Source of the DNA: Paraspadella gotoi
Taxonomy: Eukaryota > Chaetognatha
DNA: 64,000 nucleotides
Reading direction: 5' to 3'
NCBI GenBank assembly: GCA_051294375.1
Contig: CM119270.1
Span: forward strand, 6,875,279 to 6,939,278
Positions 39,975-51,219 of this stretch are shown piece after piece (position 1 is the first letter of the stretch; each line of letters begins with the position of its first letter). The notes beneath the pieces were generated by a model. That model saw only the letters and a program-made list of their open reading frames with translations. It did not search any database and was not told the origin of the DNA. The position numbers were made by a program, and so were the translations under genes.

Positions 39975-41531
39975 ATGGAAATTTGGTGGTTGTTAAGTCA
40001 AGCAGCTTTAACCTTTTTGGTTATTATCATCGCCTGCTTCTACATTGATTACACTCGTCGTCTTCAACATTTCGCCGACAAATCTCGATGCTGTCATCGT
40101 CATTTGAAAGGGCGACGAGGGCGACCCCTCGAAGCCTTGGAAACGTTGGCTGAATTCAAGCAACGAAATGGCGCCACCTTGTTCTCCGTGACATTTTTCG
40201 TCAAGAGCAAACGGCCGCTGAAAGAGGAAGCGTTGCTGGCGGCATTGAAGAACATCGCCGCCGACAATCCAATGTTGAGAATGAAAATTAAGCGAAGCTC
40301 GGAGGATTTCTTGTATTTCGAAGAAATGGAATCCTTTCGTCCAAATGTGGAAATCATGGAGACTGACGATTGGAGAAGAGTTGTCGAAACTGACCTCACG
40401 AAACCTTTCAATTCATCAGTCGGCCCATTGTGGAGAGTCAAGATGCTTCGAGGCGGATGGAACGGACAAGAGCAGACACGCCCATTGATCATGACTTTTC
40501 ATCACGCGATCGTCGATGGAATTTCCGCCGTGAATATCGGCGATCGACTCATGGACGAATTGAGCGGAGAGAATCTGTCCGGATGGAGGACGCCATTTGC
40601 CGGAAAGTTGCCGCCGTCGTATGTCTCGTTTCTCGGCGAAAGATTAACGGACATTTCTCGGCTCTGGAAAATAATTATATACTTGACTTCGAAATTGTTT
40701 CAAGTTATAAACTTTTTTCCGAAAGAAAAGCCTTGTTCTTTCGTCGCTCGAGCAGCTTCGCCGAAACAAGTTGCATCGATATCCGCCGTCCGACAGACAA
40801 GCTTTATTCCCCTAAAATTGAACAAGGACGATTTCGACAAGCTGCTTGGTCAATGCCGTCGACATAACTGCAAACTGCAAGGAGCGTTGCAAGCCGTAGT
40901 GAGCCTGGCTCAAGTAGAGACTCTGCAACGTCTCAAAGTCGAAGGATCGAAGCTACCCGACCTGTTGAACATTCAAAGTCGGTACCCGGAATCCGCGCGC
41001 GAGATTGTCGAGCCAAACTTACCCTCATCGGTGATCGGATGTTACATAACCGGCCGCATGATGAGGAGAAACGTGGAATCCGACACCGAGAGACAGAGAG
41101 AAAATTTTTGGACTCTCGCCAAATCTATGAGCGACGAGATTCGGAGAAAAAAGCAAGAAACGCCCGTGGAATTTTTCTTAAAAAGATTGGAGTTTATTTT
41201 TCGCATCTTTCCTGGTTTCTTGGTTGAAAATATCCAACGCATCAACGAACGAACCTTCCTTCGCGAATCTATCAACTTGGATTTCGTCATCAGCAACTTT
41301 GGCAAGTTTCTCGACCGCGAAGACGAACGCGCCTTCGACATTTCCGCGGCGTATTCCGCCCACAACGCAACCTTCAGCGAGGTGTGCTTCTTGCACATGA
41401 TTCTTTCCCTGCGCGGTCAACTGTTTTGGTCGATTAATTTTTCGGAGGTCGTGATTTCGGCGGAAGAAGGGAGAGTTAACGCTCGATGCTTGGAGGAGGT
41501 TTTGAGAGACGTTGTGAATGGGAGGATCTGA
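39975..41531 (+). CDS. Membrane-anchored acyltransferase, HHxxxDG superfamily
   Basis: A single-exon protein of 518 residues. Residues ~8-25 form one hydrophobic segment (ALTFLVIIIACFY) followed by basic residues, consistent with a signal anchor. The rest matches the CoA-dependent acyltransferase superfamily fold (condensation domain, alcohol acetyltransferase, WS/DGAT-like). HHAIVDG at 176-182 supplies the catalytic His and structural Asp of the HHxxxDG motif, preceded by a strand (RPLIMTF). The second landmark, ISNFG, is at 439-443. The N-terminal AALKNIAADNPMLRMKI segment also fits this group. Members move acyl groups from CoA or carrier proteins to alcohols, amines or lipids; the substrate here cannot be told. 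ATG at 39975 is the first in frame and precedes the anchor. No introns are visible, which is unusual beside its intron-bearing neighbours and might mean a retrocopy or transferred gene. A frame-broken copy lies at 19.9-21.5 kb. Confidence 0.8.
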   Translation: MEIWWLLSQAALTFLVIIIACFYIDYTRRLQHFADKSRCCHRHLKGRRGRPLEALETLAEFKQRNGATLFSVTFFVKSKRPLKEEALLAALKNIAADNPMLRMKIKRSSEDFLYFEEMESFRPNVEIMETDDWRRVVETDLTKPFNSSVGPLWRVKMLRGGWNGQEQTRPLIMTFHHAIVDGISAVNIGDRLMDELSGENLSGWRTPFAGKLPPSYVSFLGERLTDISRLWKIIIYLTSKLFQVINFFPKEKPCSFVARAASPKQVASISAVRQTSFIPLKLNKDDFDKLLGQCRRHNCKLQGALQAVVSLAQVETLQRLKVEGSKLPDLLNIQSRYPESAREIVEPNLPSSVIGCYITGRMMRRNVESDTERQRENFWTLAKSMSDEIRRKKQETPVEFFLKRLEFIFRIFPGFLVENIQRINERTFLRESINLDFVISNFGKFLDREDERAFDISAAYSAHNATFSEVCFLHMILSLRGQLFWSINFSEVVISAEEGRVNARCLEEVLRDVVNGRI

Positions 41532-42479
41532 AAGACGTGAAAATGACTGGAATGAAAACTTTGCTTTTTTACTTAAATGAAAACAAAGTTTAATATGAAT
41601 CAAAACTGCTTAAGTTTTTTTAATTTACTAGTATAATAGTTTATAGAATTTCACACCTTTGGCTTCTCTTGTTTTTTTGGGAATATTTTTAAACGAATAA
41701 AAAAAATTTTCTCTTTTTTTTTTTAATTTTAAAACTGTTTGCTCATATTTTAGTTATTATCAACGATAAAATATAAAAATAAGGTTAGGGTGACCCAAAT
41801 AAAAAAAACCTTCTTAATTGCAACTATATTGTATGACCTTTTTTTTAGTCTTATTCTGACAAAATGTCGTTCCATATTAAACAATGACAACCATGCCCCG
41901 TCCTCAAGGCATTCCCGCATGGAGAACTTGCTTCTCAACCTCCGCCACAACGACAAACTCGACGACAACACATTTCCCTTCGTCTGGGAGAAGAAGCGCG
42001 TGACCGGAGTGCCATGCTGCCTCAAGGGCATGGAGACATTCCCGGAGGTCGTCGCCACCGGCGGGCACAAGAAGTGACCGCTGGGGAATGTTTATGATTA
42101 AAGGAGGTGCTTTCATGACAAAAAAAAAGTACAATGTCAGTACGTTCGTTCGAGATTTCAATTTTCGGATTAAACATTTGTACTAATATTACATATACTT
42201 ATGTACTTAAAGCAACTGCGTTTTTTTTTTTTTGTTAACGAATATAGTGCATTAGACTTACGTAATGTTTTGTTCAAACCAGACGTAATTCCCCTATTTG
42301 GCTATGAACCGTTTATTACTTAAATAGTTATTAACCCCGGAACCAACTAAAACTCCCAAGTATGACAGAGTACAATAGATACAGTAAGACTGTAACGAGC
42401 AGCTAAAAATATTTTTAAAAAAAATATTCAATCATACTTAAGAATAAAACAACAACAGCATTGCCTAAAAGTTTCGACA
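41532..42479. other. Spacer between convergent genes
   Basis: AT-rich. The plus-strand acyltransferase and the minus-strand small ankyrin gene converge here. A GC-richer patch at 41890-42080 has a minus-strand open frame (106 codons) and a plus-strand frame reading RHNDKLDDNTFPFVWEKKRV; either could be a small exon, but no splice partner is evident. The homology with the noisy block ends at about 42120. Confidence 0.45.
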
Positions 42480-43472
42480 TTACCACTCGTCGTGCTGGTT
42501 GACCTTGGCTCCGGCCTTTAAGAGAATGTCGACGATCCTTTCCAGTCCGTCTTTAGAGGCGAAGCAGAGAGGCGTCCGTCCCGTGATCTCGGATCCTGGG
42601 ATGTAGGGGCCTGAGGAGTCAAATCAAATGATGGATACAAATGGTTTGAGATGATTTTATTTAAATCGGATGCAAATGGATTAACTGGATATGGATAACC
42701 CGGATGATTGACGTGAAACAAAATAGTATAAATTTTAAATCTATGGGATTTGAACTGTGAATAAAATTTAATTGAAATGATTGAAGAGACAGTAATAATT
42801 GTTATGTGTTAGTGACAGAACCGTTCAATATAAGCAGTCCCTGAGCTTCGGATCAGACTGTAACACCGTGTTATAGGCGGGTTAAGTCCTTATAGCAGTC
42901 CTTCTTAACTGCAAGGCGACCACGGGGCTAGAACCCCAGACCTTTGGGTTGGGAGGCGAATGACTTGCCTCCGGCACCAATGGCCGCTGATTATGGTCCA
43001 CCATATCATATATATTTTCAGACTGACTCACCCGCAATTTCCTCTAAAACTTACCCTTCTTCGACTTATCCTTCGTCAAATTGACTCGACCGAATTTACT
43101 GTAAAACTTGTCCACGTAATTGACGTCGGCTCCAGCGTCCACGAGCCTTTGGACGCCATCGACGTCGTTGTTGGAGATGAAATGCAGCAAATCTTGCTGC
43201 AGGTATTGCTGCGATACGTCTTTGGGAACCTCGAGCTGCAGATTATTCGGCGATAAATGATGGTTTTGCAGCAAGTTTTGTGGCGATTCAAGGTTCGGGA
43301 GCTCTGGATCCGGGTGATCTTGCTGCAAGACAGGAAACGTCTCATCTTCTTCCAGAAACAGAATGTTTTGTAGATTTAACGGAGGAGGGGGAGGAGGAGC
43401 AGCGGGAGGGGGAGCTGGAGCAGGAGGAGCAGCAGGAGTAGGAACTGAGGTAATAGAATCAGGTTCTTCCAT
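42480..43472 (-). CDS. Small ankyrin-repeat protein, two exons
   Basis: Exon 1 runs 43472-43055 (ATG start, donor AAGAAGG|GTAAGT) and exon 2 runs 42610-42480 (acceptor CTCCTCAG, stop TAA). The junction is in phase and gives 182 residues. The N-terminus is Pro/Ala-rich (a run of Pro and Ala about residues 11-30), followed by a Leu/Gln/Pro-rich acidic region, then two ankyrin-like units: LLHFISNNDVDGVQRLVDAG at the end of exon 1 and GRTPLCFASKDGLERIVDIL with LLKAGAKVNQHDEW in exon 2. The first unit has an extended tail (DKFYSKFGRVNLTKDKSKK) before the second. The protein is likely a small protein-binding adaptor; the partner is unknown. The intron holds a tRNA-derived SINE on the same strand. 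The gene is complete as drawn, though extra 5' non-coding exons are possible. Confidence 0.75.
42815..42988 (-). mobile_element. tRNA-derived SINE
   Basis: On the minus strand the 73-base head (42987-42915) folds like a tRNA. Its seven-base acceptor stem pairs GCGGCCA with TGGTCGC (one G-T wobble). It also has an anticodon-arm region CATTCGCCTCCCAACCC and a B box GGTTCTAGCCC. This head is followed by about 90 bases of unrelated body, including GGACTGCTATAAGGACTTAA. Such tRNA heads carry the internal RNA polymerase III promoter of SINEs. The 3' end is approximate; I see no clear target-site duplication. The element sits inside the intron of the small ankyrin gene, sense to it. Confidence 0.6.
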
Positions 43473-44526
43473 TTTGTCACCAAGTTTTCATAGAATTATC
43501 ACCGTTTCTAAGAATGTAAAAAATGATCCGTTTATCACAAAGAGACGTAAGCATTTACAGGGTTGTGAAAGTAAATCGAGACGCATAATAATTAGAGCAA
43601 ATTAAACAAATTTAATTTCGTCAGTAGAAATAAGAATATTTAATTTGCTCCGGGCATAAAAAGAACGAAATTATTCTGAAATTACATTCAGAGATCGAAA
43701 CAACTTGGCTTCCTACTTAGGTCTGACAAAAGAACATTCTGACATTTAGTTCCGACATCTATGACTATAAAAAGATTCAGATTGTCAAAATTATAATGGC
43801 CCAAATCTTTTTTATGTGTCGCATGTTGGTGTCCAGTTTGTCTCGATTTACGATTTCACTCCTGCCGAGTAAAAAGCAAATTGCCATACGAAATGTTGTC
43901 CACAAATTATTTTAAAAAAGCGGAAAAAAAATAAAAAATAATCTGTTAAGAATTAACGACAAAAAAATTTGAATATGTTTATCAGTCAGCAAAGCCGCGT
44001 CGTTTTAAGCCGAAATATTACAACATCCATGTAGTATTAGTTAGTTAAATTCAATGTATGTAACGTTTGAATAGTCATAAATAACGATAATTTCTCCCTG
44101 TTGCAAAAATTTACGAAAAATGTACATGGAATTAGGACGTACATCGAATTAGCGTCATCGTTAATATCACAGAATCAGTCAATCAATCATTCAGGCGAGG
44201 TACAACTTACGACGCACGAATTGATTTTAAAAAATATTTTTACTACGAATTTCAGTGATATCTCCTAGTTACTTTTTTTGCTTCTACCAATTAACTCCCT
44301 GTTTTTTTTTCCTTATCATAACCTCCTTTTTCCCTTCCAGAAAAAAAAAAATTTTCCCTTCCATTCATTGCACCATTCGAATTTTTTTCCCGCCTTGTCC
44401 TTTATTTCTTTCAACTCCTTTCTTACCTTTGCCTTTCCTTTATTCCGACTTCCTCGTTTCCAATCATCATTCTACCTCCTTTCGCCATCAAACACTCTCT
44501 TCTCTCTCTCTCTCTCTCTCTCTCTG

Positions 44527-44621
<95 letters not shown>

Positions 44622-45257
44622 TCACTTTCCACTTAATCTCTCTCGTTCTCTTCTTCCCTTCTTTTCTTCCCCCGTCATCTTTCCGCACTTCGCCTTCTCA
44701 CCTTTGTCATTGTCATTCTCAATGCCTTGCCTCATTAGTCGCTCTCCTCTTTCGTCGTATGTCATTTCCTGGCCCCGACTTCTTTTGCTCCCCCCTCCTT
44801 TCTTTTTTTTCTTTTGTGAACCCATGATTGTTCTCTTTAATCTTTTTTCATTGCATTGTACCGAAGAGAAAATGTATTTTATTGGTTTCCTAGTTTTTTT
44901 CTTCTTTTTTTTTCCTCCGCAACATTTTTTTCCCTCTTTTCTTTGTTTCCCCATATTTATCTCCTTCGTGATGAATGTGCGAAGTTTTCCTTTTATTTTC
45001 GATTCTGTTCTTCCCTCTTCTCTCTCTCTCTCTCCTCTAACCCCCTCTCTCAAAAACCTCCCCTTTACCCTCCTCTTCCCATTCCTTCCTCGAGACTCAC
45101 CACCGCCTCTCTCTCTCAACGACCCTTCAAACTTCATACCTCATAGCGCTCAATGTCCGTGCGGCATAAACAAAACTATCTCCCTCCATTTTTCCCCTTC
45201 TTTCCTTTCCTCCCCCTCTTCCTCCCTTCCTCTCCACCTCTTCCTCCTCTCCTCTCT
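43473..45257. repeat. AT-rich spacer followed by CT-rich region
   Basis: 43.5-44.3 kb is AT-rich and featureless and would contain the promoter of the small ankyrin gene. From 44.25 to 45.25 kb the plus strand is pyrimidine-rich, with a long (CT)n array at about 44500-44618. The 330-codon open frame here is Ser/Leu/Phe/Pro-rich because of this composition and is not regarded as a gene. The minus-strand SH2 gene ends at 45258. Confidence 0.6.
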
Positions 45258-48200
45258 TCATCTCCCATAGTGCTTGGTGTCGAGCAAGCAAGGCAACGTC
45301 TCCTGCATAATCGAGTGATGAACGACGAGCGAATCGAGAGACGGGAATTCTTTGTCGAGGCCGTGAATCCGATAAAAGAATTCCGGGCCGCTTGCGCCGC
45401 CGCTTCCGCCGCTTCCTCCGCCGCCGCCGCCACCCACGCTCTCCCCCGGGCGCCACGGCGGCTGGCTCCTCGTAAAAGCCTTTCCCCGCGGCGACCGTAA
45501 ATTTCTGTCCAAAAAACCGCCGTCCTCCGAAGCGTCGTCGTCGTTGTCGTCGTTGGACTCCTCCCTCGCCGTCTGGAGAAAGCGTCTCGTCTCACCCAAC
45601 CCTCCTCCTCCTCCTCCTCCTCCTCCTCCCTCTCTCTCCGCGTCCAACGAGAAGCGTCGAGTGTTAGGACGAGAGAGAGGAAGCGGGGGAGGGAGAGGAT
45701 TGGAGAGAGGGAGAGGGGGAGGAAGGGGAGGAGGAAGAGGACGAGAGGAAGGGCGAAGGTGATGGTGAGAGCGAAAGTGGAATTGCGGAGGGTGAGTCGT
45801 TTCGGCGGCGGAGACGCGCTCCACGAGGTAGTGACTCACGCCCGAAGGATTCACGTATCTGGGGGAGGAAGAGGGGGAAGGTGGGAAGAAAAGAAGAGAG
45901 GGGGAGAGGAGGTAAAGGGGGGAAAGGGGGTGAATAAGAGGGGGAGAGGGAGGAGAGAAAAGAAGAGAGGGGGAGAGTAAAGGAGGGAAAGGGGGTGAAT
46001 AAAGAGGGGAGAGGGAGGAGAGAAAAGGAGAGATGGAAAGAGTAAAGGGAAGACAGGGAAGGGACGTCAAAAATCTTAACGATGTTGTTTAAATCTTAAC
46101 GGTCGAATTTATGAATTTATTTACTAATAAACTTTTTTATTACTGCTTGGTTTAAATAAAGTTTTCGGTTTTTACGAAAAAAAGTGATAAGCGTTCGGAT
46201 CGATGGACAAAAACTGAGACTTTGAAAAGAAAACCAGGCAAAGAAACAGACAGACGAACGGACACTAAATGTAACGATGATTATAGTATTTGTTTACATC
46301 AATAATCTTAACGGAGTTGGAACATCGACACTTTGGAAAACGATACTACGATGATGTTAATCGAATGTGTAAACGATCGACGTAAATAAAAACAATGTAG
46401 TCGCGCTTTCTAACGTTACTATCATCACATCGATAACGATGACTGCGACAATATCATCACAACAACAACACCATATTAATAGCAACAAAAAAAAACACCC
46501 ACAATCGCAATGATGACGAGGATAACAACACAAAATAACAACGACGACAACGACAACAACAATAACAACAACAACAAAGATCCAACCTGGGCACCCTGAC
46601 CGACAAGGCGAAACTGCCCTTCAGCGTCGTCGAATCTCTTACGACGAAGAAGCCGACGTCGTGCTCCTTGAGAACCGACAAAGCGGTTTGTCGGCTCATG
46701 GCCCCTTTGTACCAGGGATGGGAGGCGAGGTCTTCCGCAGGGGGAGCGGGTGGGCGGAGGTGGTTGATGTGGGGATGCGTTGGCTGGAGGCGGGGTGGAT
46801 TTAGAGAGGGGCGGAGGTGAAAAGGGTGAAGTGGGAATTTCTAGTACGATTAGTAGTTCGTACCATCTTTTTTTCTGTTGTTAATGAAACCGAGATTAAA
46901 ATTAAATTTCAAAATATAAAAATAAATGGAAAAACAAGATGTTATAATAAAATTAAAGATAACTTTAAATTGCACTTTTATAAATATACAATTGATTGAA
47001 GATAAAAAAAGCTTCTAAATTTATCACCTTTTTCTTCGCTTTTAATCGAAAGTTTATCTTCGACGCCATCTTTTCCTCCTCCTCCTCCTCCTCCTCCTCC
47101 TCCACTCCTCCTCCTCCTTTCCTTCAACGACCTCCTCATCCTCTCCAGCGGATTCGACGAGTCGCTCCGACGTCTCCACGCTTTCTGCGCCTCCTCGTCA
47201 AATTCGACGATTCCGTTGCCATCGTTGCTGTTGTTACAGTCGTTACTGTCGTTGCTGTTGTTGCAGTTGTTGCTGTTCCCTGAATTATTGTTTACATTCT
47301 GGAATCTTTCTTGGAAATCAACGACCAAAGTCGCCGTAGCCGTCGTCGTCGTCGTCGTCGTCGTCGACCCCTGTCCCCCCTCAAATATTCGCCCCCCGGG
47401 GTCAGAGATCGTCGGGGCCGATGACCGCGCGTGCCCGCAAGGCTGGACCGCCTCCGACAGCTGAGAAGGAGTCTTTAACGGAGCCCAGAAGGCCTGTTCC
47501 ACGGGCGAGGGATACATCGGGCCCGTGACCCCGAGGGGCTGAAGATTTTGATGGATCGAAGCGGGGAGAAGGTTAGAGTGGTGGCCGTGGTGGTTGTGGA
47601 GATGATGGTGGTGTGGATAAAGATGTGGGTGACTGTTCGAAGTCTGTGGTTGCGGCTTCGCCGTCGGCGACGACGCCGTCTGCATCTCAGCTCGGTGAAG
47701 ATTGTTCGGCGGGTGTGAGTGGTGATTAGGATTGGTGAACTGGTGATTAATGTCGCGAAGAGGGTGATTGATTTCGACGTTATTTTGTGGCTGGTTAATC
47801 GTGTGGTGTGGTTGGTGAATGAGATTAAGAGGCCTATGATCTGGCAGTTGGTGATTTTTTGGCATGTGATGATGAGACGATGGTTGGCGATCGAAGGTGA
47901 GTCGATCCGGTCTCAGCAGCCGCAGGGGAATCGCGGCGGAGGTCGGAGGCTGCGGAACCTGCGGCGGAAAAATCTGCGGTGACTGCGTCGTGGAAGCCTC
48001 GGGTAGGGAACCAGGTAAGGCAGAGGGTAAGTCCGTCTCCTGAGAAGAGGATTCGATTCGACGATGATGCCGATGATCGTGACGACGATGATGTCGCCGC
48101 CTTTGCTGCTGTTGCTGCGGCTCCTGTTGCAGCAATTGAGTCCGCTCCTGTTGCTGCCGTCTGTTTCCTTCGCCTCCTCGCGTCGCTTCCGCTGCTGCAG

Positions 48201-48837
48201 CCGCTGCGCCGACCAGCGCCGGACGGACAGAGTAAGGCGGCGGCGCCTCGTCGTCGTCGTCGTCGTCGCCGCTTCCTGTCGGAGTTCGAAGCCAAACTTC
48301 GTCGACGAAGAAAGAACGAAAGGACGGCGTCGCGTTGTTGTTGTTGTTTTGAGTTCGGACGGATCTATTGACGACGGAATTCCCCGTCAAAGGTTCGAGA
48401 ACGTCGTCGTCGTTTTCGTCGTCGTTATCGTCGTCTTCGTTTCGTCCTCCTTCGACCGTCGACGACAAAGTCTCCAACGAAGTCGATCGTCGATCTTCCT
48501 CCACGATTTGGACGCCGGACGACGCTGACGACGCCGACGACGCCGCTGCTACCGACCTCGGCGCCGCCGAAGATGACGCTGACGTCGGCGCCGGAAATTT
48601 TAAGGACGCCGGCGGACAAACTGGCGTTGTCGTCGGGGGGCAGAGCGCCGGTGAAGAGAGAGCCGGGACGCCGCGAAAACCGGTGACGTCGTCGTCGTCA
48701 TCGTCGACGGCGGCGTTGACGATGGCGCCGAAATTCGTCGCCGTCGTCGTCGTCGATTTCGTCGGCGTCAGATAATTGGAACTGCCTTGGGAGGAGGAAG
48801 AGGAGGAGGAGTCTTGGAGGCGGGAGGAGAGGAAAGA
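45258..48837 (-). CDS. Tensin-like SH2-domain protein (N-terminus missing)
   Basis: Three minus-strand exons join in phase: 48837-47028 (donor GAAAAAG|GTGATA), 46731-46587 (donor CCCAG|GTTGGA) and 45858-45258 (acceptor TCCCCCAG, stop TGA), giving 851 residues. The long first exon is disordered: Ser/Asp/Ala runs, Gln runs near the middle, a His/Pro/Asn-rich stretch and a Gly run. The SH2 domain starts HPWYKGAMSRQTALSVLKEH; FFVVRDSTTLKGSFALSVRV carries the phosphotyrosine-binding Arg. It continues SGVSHYLVE and ends FPSLDSLVVHHSIMQETLPC. The last piece is typical of tensins (SL.ALV..HSI....LPC). Between HYLVE and the last strand lie about 140 low-complexity residues. SH2 domains bind phosphotyrosine; tensins link integrins to actin. 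No PTB domain follows, unlike tensins. No ATG lies early in the first exon, so 5' exons are missing; a CTGCAG|GTGAGT donor at 49435 may belong to one. Confidence 0.7.
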
Positions 48838-49800
48838 CTGGGAGGGAGAGAGGGAGAGAGAGAGAGGGAGAGAGAGAGATAGAGAGAGAGAGAGGGAAAG
48901 AGGGAGAGAGAGACAGGGAGAGAGAGACAGGGAGAAAGGGAGAGGGAGAGAAGGACGAAAGGAAATTATTTGAAAATCATTTAATTTTTAGGTATGATAT
49001 GAAAGTTTAAACGCGAGGAAGAGAAATAAAAAAAGATTAAATTTTAAAAAATTCTTAACTCTTTTTTTTACAACCTATTTAACTGTCTCTTATTCTCTCA
49101 GGAATTCTTCGAATAAATAGTTTGATAAATTATCATTTGATTTGCTTTTTATGTCTATTTTTATCTCACGTTTGTTCGACTTTGAACTCAGAAATTTTGG
49201 TTTTTAAAATTTTTTGATTCTTAAAAAAGTTGGGGAAAAACGATGAAAATATATTTTTCTTTTTATTTGAGTCTTTTTTTTTTCATTCCCTCGATCTTAT
49301 ATCATTATTCTCGATCAGATTCCGGAGTGGATGATCCGTTATTCTGTTTTGTTTATTTTTATTTTTTTTATGCTGATCAGATCCGCAGTGGATGAGCCTT
49401 ACCTTATCCGGGCGGAGAAAAGAAAGAGACTCACCTGCAGACTACGTTTGAGACGAAATAACTGCCATCGGATCTCAAAGAGAGAATTCGCCCCGAGCCC
49501 AGTTTTTATTTTCTTTTTTTTTTTGTTTCACGGTTTAAGTTAAGTTTATTTTTTTTCTTTTGTCTTTTTCATATTTAGTTTTATTTTTTTCTTCTTAGTT
49601 TTCCATTTTCACTTTCTTTTTTTTTAAAGTCAGCCGTTCAGTGAATTCGCAACGTTCGAGTCACGGTGAAGGCAGATTTCCACCTCATTCTTCTCCAAGG
49701 TCTTTCACTTAATCCCTTCCGCGGCTAATGTTCGATTCACACAAACGTGAAACAGAAAATGAATCTTTACAGTTGTTCCTTGTTTAACGACAAACTGTTG
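48838..49800. repeat. (GA)n-rich intron or spacer upstream of the SH2 exons
   Basis: Interrupted GA-rich sequence at about 48840-48955, then AT-rich sequence. On the minus strand a good donor (CTGCAG|GTGAGT, exon end 49435) follows a short open stretch. Two frames are open there and neither has an ATG, so I do not call an exon. Confidence 0.45.
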
Positions 49801-49825
49801 AAAGTTTCGTGTAGTTGTCCTAGGA

Positions 49826-50077
49826 ATAAAAAAAATTTAAATATGTGAGTATCGTTGAAAGATAATCAGCCAATACGTGATATCCACTGAGCCGATGTTT
49901 CAATAAAAAACCACTACTTTGAGGTTTTTCTATTCATATCAAATTATGATACAGTTGAATAAAGATAGAAACATAATGACAATGAAAAAAAAAAAGTTTT
50001 TAATGTTTTAATATTTCTAAAATTAGTATCCCTTCACGATACGAATATTAATCAACTAGATTAACATCACAAGACGG
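49826..50077 (+). repeat. Direct repeat, copy 1
   Basis: About 250 bases, from AGGAATAAAAAAAATTTAAA to GATTAACATCACAAG. The same sequence recurs at 51220-51491 with many one- to few-base insertions. No coding content. Confidence 0.75.
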
Positions 50078-50329
50078 CGAACTACGGGACTACTATAGCA
50101 TCATCTTATCCGAAAACGCGACAACCCGATACTCGACTCCCTACCCATTCATTTAACGTTACATTTGACGGTGAAACATCACAAAAGCATCATTTCACCG
50201 CCGAACAAAACAACATCACTTTTCTGCATCAAAAAAGTCAGTTTTTTTTCGCGTTTGTTTTCAGAATGAAAGAAAATCGAGTCTAACTTCTCTTGGTTGT
50301 CGGTGCCAAGGGGCCAAAGTGGAAAAGAA

Positions 50330-50360
<31 letters not shown>

Positions 50361-51219
50361 GAGATTACGAAAGCAAGTGACGGAGAAAGATATGTATTTT
50401 TTACAATTATTTATTTCTGTGCGTAGTTCTTTTATCGTGTTTCTTGTATTCTCTACGTCTCTCTTGTGTAATACTGTGTATATATACAGACAGGTTAGAT
50501 AGCTATTAGAGGCGAATCGTTGCGACAACAACTCGACAATGATGATGACTATATACTGTGTTAGGACGTGCTTTGTTATATCGAGTACATACTGATATAA
50601 GATGAATGTACATCTGAGGGTTTAAGGTACGTTCATCTGCTTGGAAAACGCGCAATTACAGAGGGAGCAAGACGCTCTACCATTTCCATATGATTCAAGC
50701 CTTTCCTTTTTATAGTTTTAAAGTTCAACCGGCTGCACCAGTGCACCAACGTCCACGATTGAGCTCTGGAACGGTCCCGGGAATCCTGCTTTCGGCCAAT
50801 CTCCGTGAGGTTCAGACCAGGTATAAGCGCCGTATTACCTTGAGGTAAGGGCAGTCTACTCGGGCTCGCGCGCAGCGCTGCTGACTCATTCTTCTGAGCG
50901 CCTCACGTGTCTATAGGGTTCTTTTTGCGTAATCACTGTAATACCTTCCCGACGGTCCTCTTGTATCACACTGCGGTTCCGGGAACTTCCCCAGCCTTAT
51001 ACCCGAAACGAGAAAGAACACTACACTAGCGTATAGGGAACTGACAATTATGACCGTGAGAGGACTGAGAGTCCGCTTGCGTCTACCATATAGTTTTGCC
51101 TGAGAGTCTAGAGGGTTTCTAGAATCCGGCATTCCTGGAAGCGTATTAGAGGTTTGACGAAAGGTCTGCAAAAAGGTCTATGGGTAAACAAAGAGTCATC
51201 GATGTATTGTTGTGTTTGC
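50078..51219. other. Sequence between the direct repeats
   Basis: 50078-50530 is ordinary AT-rich spacer with a (GA)n tract at about 50328-50362. From about 50540 the base composition becomes even and high-complexity, with very few homopolymers. The longest open frame (50911-51171, minus) shows no recognisable domain. No gene is called. Confidence 0.5.

Noticed and set aside
44278-45270. 330-codon Ser/Leu/Phe-rich open frame
   Set aside because: It spans a pure (CT)n array and pyrimidine-rich spacer, with no domain, no start context and no splice partner.
45299-45500. Plus-strand Ala/Arg-rich frame over the SH2 exon
   Set aside because: Shadow of the GC-rich minus-strand low-complexity coding sequence.
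46978-47027. Extension of the long SH2-gene exon to the stop at 46978
   Set aside because: A GAAAAAG|GTGATA donor at 47028 joins in phase with the SH2 exon, so the tail is intronic.
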